Assembly: GCA_015478585.1 (NCBI GenBank)
Contig: JADMIM010000003.1
Coordinates: 1 to 64,000, forward strand
Length of the DNA stretch: 64,000 bases
From: Thermaceae bacterium
Lineage (GTDB): Bacteria; Deinococcota; Deinococci; Deinococcales; Thermaceae
Reading direction: 5' to 3'
Under the pieces are notes generated by a model that worked only from the letters and a program-made list of their open reading frames with translations, ran no database searches and was not told where the DNA came from. The translations under genes were made by a program, and so were the position numbers. Of the stretch, positions 62,063 through 64,000 are shown piece by piece. The stretch's first letter is position 1; each line of letters opens with the position of its first letter.

Positions 62063-62236
62063 TTATCGGTTCAGGCGAAAATCTTTCCTCCTCCCTTTGG
62101 TCGAAGCTTCACGGCGAGTCTTTAAATATAACTCGGAAGTCTGCGGCTTGGGGGTAGGCTCACGGTATCTCTCGAGCCTCTCCTCCATGACCTGCAAAAT
62201 CAAATTTTGTGTGATGAGCGGGTTTGAGTACATCAT
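62063..62236 (-). CDS. 57-residue micro-protein at the head of the redox operon
   Basis: ATG at 62236 (a second ATG follows), stop TAA at 62063. The product begins MMYSNPLITQNLILQVMEER and ends with a basic tail RRKDFRLNR. GGGAGAAG lies seven bases before the ATG, and the MerR-type promoter is about a dozen bases upstream, so expression is likely. The amphipathic N-terminal helix followed by a basic stretch suggests binding to membrane or nucleic acid. No family recognised. Confidence 0.5.
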   Translation of the reverse strand: MMYSNPLITQNLILQVMEERLERYREPTPKPQTSELYLKTRREASTKGRRKDFRLNR

Positions 62237-62254
62237 AATCTTCTCCCAAATCTG

Positions 62255-62285
62255 AGGCTAGTGCTTAGAGCGCACTCTAAGTCAA
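62255..62285 (-). promoter_or_regulatory. MerR-type promoter of the aldo/keto reductase operon
   Basis: On the minus strand TTGACT (-35) and TAGCCT (-10) are 19 bases apart, the long spacer used by MerR-activated promoters. The spacer carries the dyad CTTAGAGTGCGCTCTAAG. The same arrangement occurs before merR. Confidence 0.75.
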
Positions 62286-62383
62286 GTACCGCAGTGTCTC
62301 CTTCCCTCTTGTGGGGGAGGACTGGACGAGAGGAGGAGATGATGGCCCAGCTAAAAGTCTCCTCTTTCCTTATGAGGGAGGAC

Positions 62384-62459
62384 TAGAGCGGTTTTCGAAA
62401 AGAATCTGGGGGTAGCCTGGGCCTATTTACTGTACTCATCTGAGCAGAGAACCGCGATA
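62384..62459. mobile_element. MITE-like element A, copy 5 (short form)
   Basis: 76 bp from TAGAGCGGTTTTCGAAAAGA to GAGAACCGCGATA, lacking the GCCGCC palindrome but with CTATTTACTGTACTCATCTG, the same internal word as copies 2 and 3. It separates the two MerR-type promoters. A fragment of another terminus (GAAACCGCTCTA) lies at 62048-62059. Confidence 0.6.
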
Positions 62460-62568
62460 AGGTGGCGGGAATGAGCCATAGGCGAATGCCCTCGACTTTC
62501 GCAGCCCACCACCAATTCTTCGAGTTCGACCCCCCTCCACTTGTGGGGAGGGAATTATGTTCTAGAAC

Positions 62569-62599
62569 TTGACTTAGAGTGTACTCGAAGGTTTACTCT
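62569..62599 (+). promoter_or_regulatory. Autoregulated MerR-type promoter of merR
   Basis: TTGACT (62569-62574) and TACTCT (62594-62599) with a 19-base spacer containing CTTAGAGTGTACTCGAAG. Transcription would begin close to the ATG at 62606, giving a leaderless message. Confidence 0.75.
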
Positions 62600-62605
62600 G
62601 GGAAG

Positions 62606-62968
62606 ATGCAATCCTTCAACGTGCAAGAAGCCGCTCAGAAAACCGGCTTGAGCCCTCACACCCTGCGCTATTACGAACGGATTGGGCTGCTCGAGACCGA
62701 GCGTGACCCTAATGGCTACCGCCGCTACAGCCAGGGCGACCTGGGCTGGCTGAGGGTCTTGCAATGCCTGCGCGATACCGGGATGTCCATCCATACCATG
62801 CAGCGCTATGCCCAACTGGTACAGGAAAAGGCTCCGCCCAAGCGGATGCTAGAGCTTCTGGAGGCTCACCGGGACGAGGTTCTTGCCAACCTCGAGCGGC
62901 AGCAGGAATACCTGAAGGTTATCGAGCGAAAGATTGCGGTCTATCAGGAGAGAGGCCGCCTTGGATAG
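62606..62968 (+). CDS. MerR-family transcriptional regulator (AdhR-like)
   Basis: 120 residues. The winged-helix N-terminus reads FNVQEAAQKTGLSPHTLRYY and ERIGLLETERDPNGYRRYS; a long coiled coil follows (LLEAHRDEVLANLERQQEYL). A single Cys lies at LQCLRDTGMS, near residue 54. Relatives such as AdhR and NmlR sense aldehydes or electrophiles and activate aldehyde-detoxifying genes. Both its own promoter and the divergent redox operon carry the same 19-bp spacer dyad, so it probably controls both. Confidence 0.88.
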   Translation: MQSFNVQEAAQKTGLSPHTLRYYERIGLLETERDPNGYRRYSQGDLGWLRVLQCLRDTGMSIHTMQRYAQLVQEKAPPKRMLELLEAHRDEVLANLERQQEYLKVIERKIAVYQERGRLG

Positions 62969-63100
62969 CCAATAAGCCTATCCTGAGCTACGAACTGTGA
63001 TCTGTCGGGGTGAGAATCCCGACTAAACTACTGTACATTCGGGGTAGAAAACTTATACTTTATTGCGAACGACTCGCAGTAAGAGTCTGGAGGAATCAGG

Positions 63101-63859
63101 ATGGCAAATCAGCTCGAGATCAAAAATCTGCACGCCCGTATCGAAAGCGGCGAAGAGATTCTCAGGGGTGTAAATTTGGTCGTTCCCAAGGGCCAAATTC
63201 ACGCGGTGATGGGGCCGAACGGCTCCGGCAAGTCTACTCTTGCCAAAATCGTGGCCGGAGACCCCAGCTACGAGGTCACGGCGGGCGAGATTTTGGTGGA
63301 CGGCCAGAGCGTGATGGAGATGGAGGCCGACGAACGCGCCCGACGCGGGCTTTTCCTGGCTTTCCAGTATCCGGTCGAAGTCCCCGGCGTGACCAACGCC
63401 AACTTCCTGCGGCTGGCCCTGCAAGCCAAGACCGGCGGCGATGTCAGCGTGATGGAGTTTTACGGCAAGCTGCAAAAAGCCCTGGCGGTGCTCGAGTGGG
63501 ACGAGAGCATCCTCACTCGCTACCTCAACGACGGCTTCTCGGGGGGCGAGAAGAAGCGCAACGAGATCATGCAACTGATGGTCTTGGAGCCCACTTACGC
63601 CATCCTCGACGAGACCGACTCGGGCCTTGACATTGATGCTTTAAAGGTGGTTTCCAAGGGCGTAAACGCCATGCGCAGCCCCAACTTTGGCGCGATACTC
63701 ATCACCCACTACCAGCGCCTCTTGAACTACATCACCCCGGACGTGGTACACGTGATGGTAGACGGCAGAATCGTCACCTCGGGCGGGCCGGAGCTGGCCC
63801 TCAAGCTCGAGGAGCAAGGCTACGAGTGGGTCAAGGAACTCGCCGTAGCCGGGGATTAG
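63101..63859 (+). CDS. sufC: Fe-S cluster assembly ATPase SufC
   Basis: 252 residues. MGPNGSGKSTLAKIVAGDPSYE is the Walker A region in two parts; FLAFQYPVEVPGVTN is the SufC-type Q-loop; GFSGGEKKRNEIMQL and AILDETDSGLDIDAL complete the ATPase. It works with SufB and SufD in the cytoplasm to build Fe-S clusters. TGGAGGAATCAGG precedes the ATG. The leader of a further gene, probably sufB, begins before the window ends. Confidence 0.96.
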   Translation: MANQLEIKNLHARIESGEEILRGVNLVVPKGQIHAVMGPNGSGKSTLAKIVAGDPSYEVTAGEILVDGQSVMEMEADERARRGLFLAFQYPVEVPGVTNANFLRLALQAKTGGDVSVMEFYGKLQKALAVLEWDESILTRYLNDGFSGGEKKRNEIMQLMVLEPTYAILDETDSGLDIDALKVVSKGVNAMRSPNFGAILITHYQRLLNYITPDVVHVMVDGRIVTSGGPELALKLEEQGYEWVKELAVAGD

Positions 63860-63891
63860 TCAGCACCACGAGCTTTAGAAATTGTTTGGAT

Positions 63892-63973
63892 AGGAGGTCA
63901 AAAGGGAAAAAGGGAAAAAGGTCAAAAGTAGGGTTAAGGTCTTACTTTTCACCTTTTCACCTTTTCACCTTCT
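63892..63973. repeat. Long purine/pyrimidine hairpin (repeat D), second copy
   Basis: AGGAGGTCAAAAGGGAAAAA and GGGAAAAAGGTCAAAAGT on the left, ACTTTTCACCTTTTCACCTT on the right, pairing imperfectly over about 30 bases around GGGTTAAGGTCTT. Same design as the element before rnpA. It lies inside the suf operon. Confidence 0.6.
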
Positions 63974-63982
63974 GGTCACACT

Positions 63983-64000
63983 AGGAGGTAAACCAAAAAT
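63983..64000 (+). promoter_or_regulatory. Ribosome site of the next gene (start outside window)
   Basis: AGGAGG at 63983-63988 and the final bases AAAAAT place a likely ATG at 63999, with the gene body beyond the window. From context it is probably sufB. Confidence 0.5.

Larger units (their letters stand above)
62237..62605. other. Intergenic region between the redox operon and merR
   Basis: 369 bp without a gene. It contains the two MerR-type promoters (62255-62285 minus, 62569-62599 plus), element A copy 5, and three short hairpins of the form CCCTC...GTGGGGGAGG near 62300, 62365 and 62535. Confidence 0.6.

Noticed and set aside
63010-63630. A 206-codon frame overlapping sufC on the same strand
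   Set aside because: Composition is that of a shifted frame, and SufC is fully conserved in the other frame.

Overview
The window looks like a chromosomal segment from a Deinococcus-Thermus bacterium, most likely Meiothermus or a close relative. Evidence: high GC, the order rpmH-rnpA-yidD-yidC-khpB, a type IV pilus ATPase with a long repeated N-terminus as in Thermus PilF, several start codons lying just downstream of -10 boxes, and a MurE lacking the DNPR motif of diaminopimelate enzymes. The palindrome CTCGAG is extremely frequent in genes and intergenic hairpins alike. Genus assignment is inference; no database was searched.

Layout. 1-6.4 kb: a truncated moaB, a GNAT acetyltransferase, tRNA-Arg(TCT), the rpmH-rnpA-yidD-yidC-khpB block, prmC and an inositol-phosphatase-family gene. 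6.4-14 kb: purD, a small cytochrome c, a sugar ABC importer (binding protein and two permeases, no ATPase), an argininosuccinate-lyase-like enzyme and purN. 14-16 kb: an accessory patch with a 140-bp inverted-repeat element, an orphan gene resembling a phage baseplate protein, and a low-GC gene resembling abortive-infection/HEPN proteins. 16-22.6 kb: a tightly overlapping minus-strand operon (hypothetical, micro-ORF, short-chain dehydrogenase, micro-ORF, DUF2721, debranching enzyme GH133, glucosidase GH63). 22.7-26.1 kb: rplU-rpmA-obgE and nadD-yqeK. 26.3-31.3 kb: gpmA, a glutaminyl cyclase, tmk-NIF3, a small secreted protein and murE. 31.3-36 kb: a ferric-iron-type ABC operon carrying an FTR1-like membrane protein. 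36-44 kb: an FtsX/MacB-like exporter operon with two ATPases, a PIG-L deacetylase flanked by two mobile repeats, a ComEA-like protein and two membrane proteins. 44-55.6 kb: a transporter, pilT, pilF, yqeG, a laccase-domain protein, a PAP2 phosphatase, pilD, pyrE, a SpoIIM-like protein and gpsA. 55.6-62.6 kb: a long minus-strand redox cluster (three aldo/keto reductases, cupin, NAD(P)-binding protein, efflux transporter) apparently controlled by a divergent MerR regulator. 63-64 kb: sufC and the leader of the next gene.

The most unusual content is between the genes. At least four dispersed repeat types occur: (A) a 70-106 bp MITE-like element with termini TATCGCGGTT/TAGAGCGGTT (five copies plus fragments); (B) a roughly 60-bp hairpin core, three of four copies embedded in low-complexity arms; (C) those arms alone, built from short GCCGAAA/GCTAAA-like units, which have also entered coding sequence; (D) long purine/pyrimidine hairpins before rnpA and after sufC. 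One type A copy supplies the stop codon of the PIG-L gene, and a type C tract encodes the signal peptide of a membrane protein.

The best candidates for poorly described systems are these repeat families, the MerR-controlled redox operon with its leading 57-residue micro-ORF, the overlapping glycogen/glucose operon, the iron ABC plus FTR1-like operon, and the phage-remnant/Abi patch.
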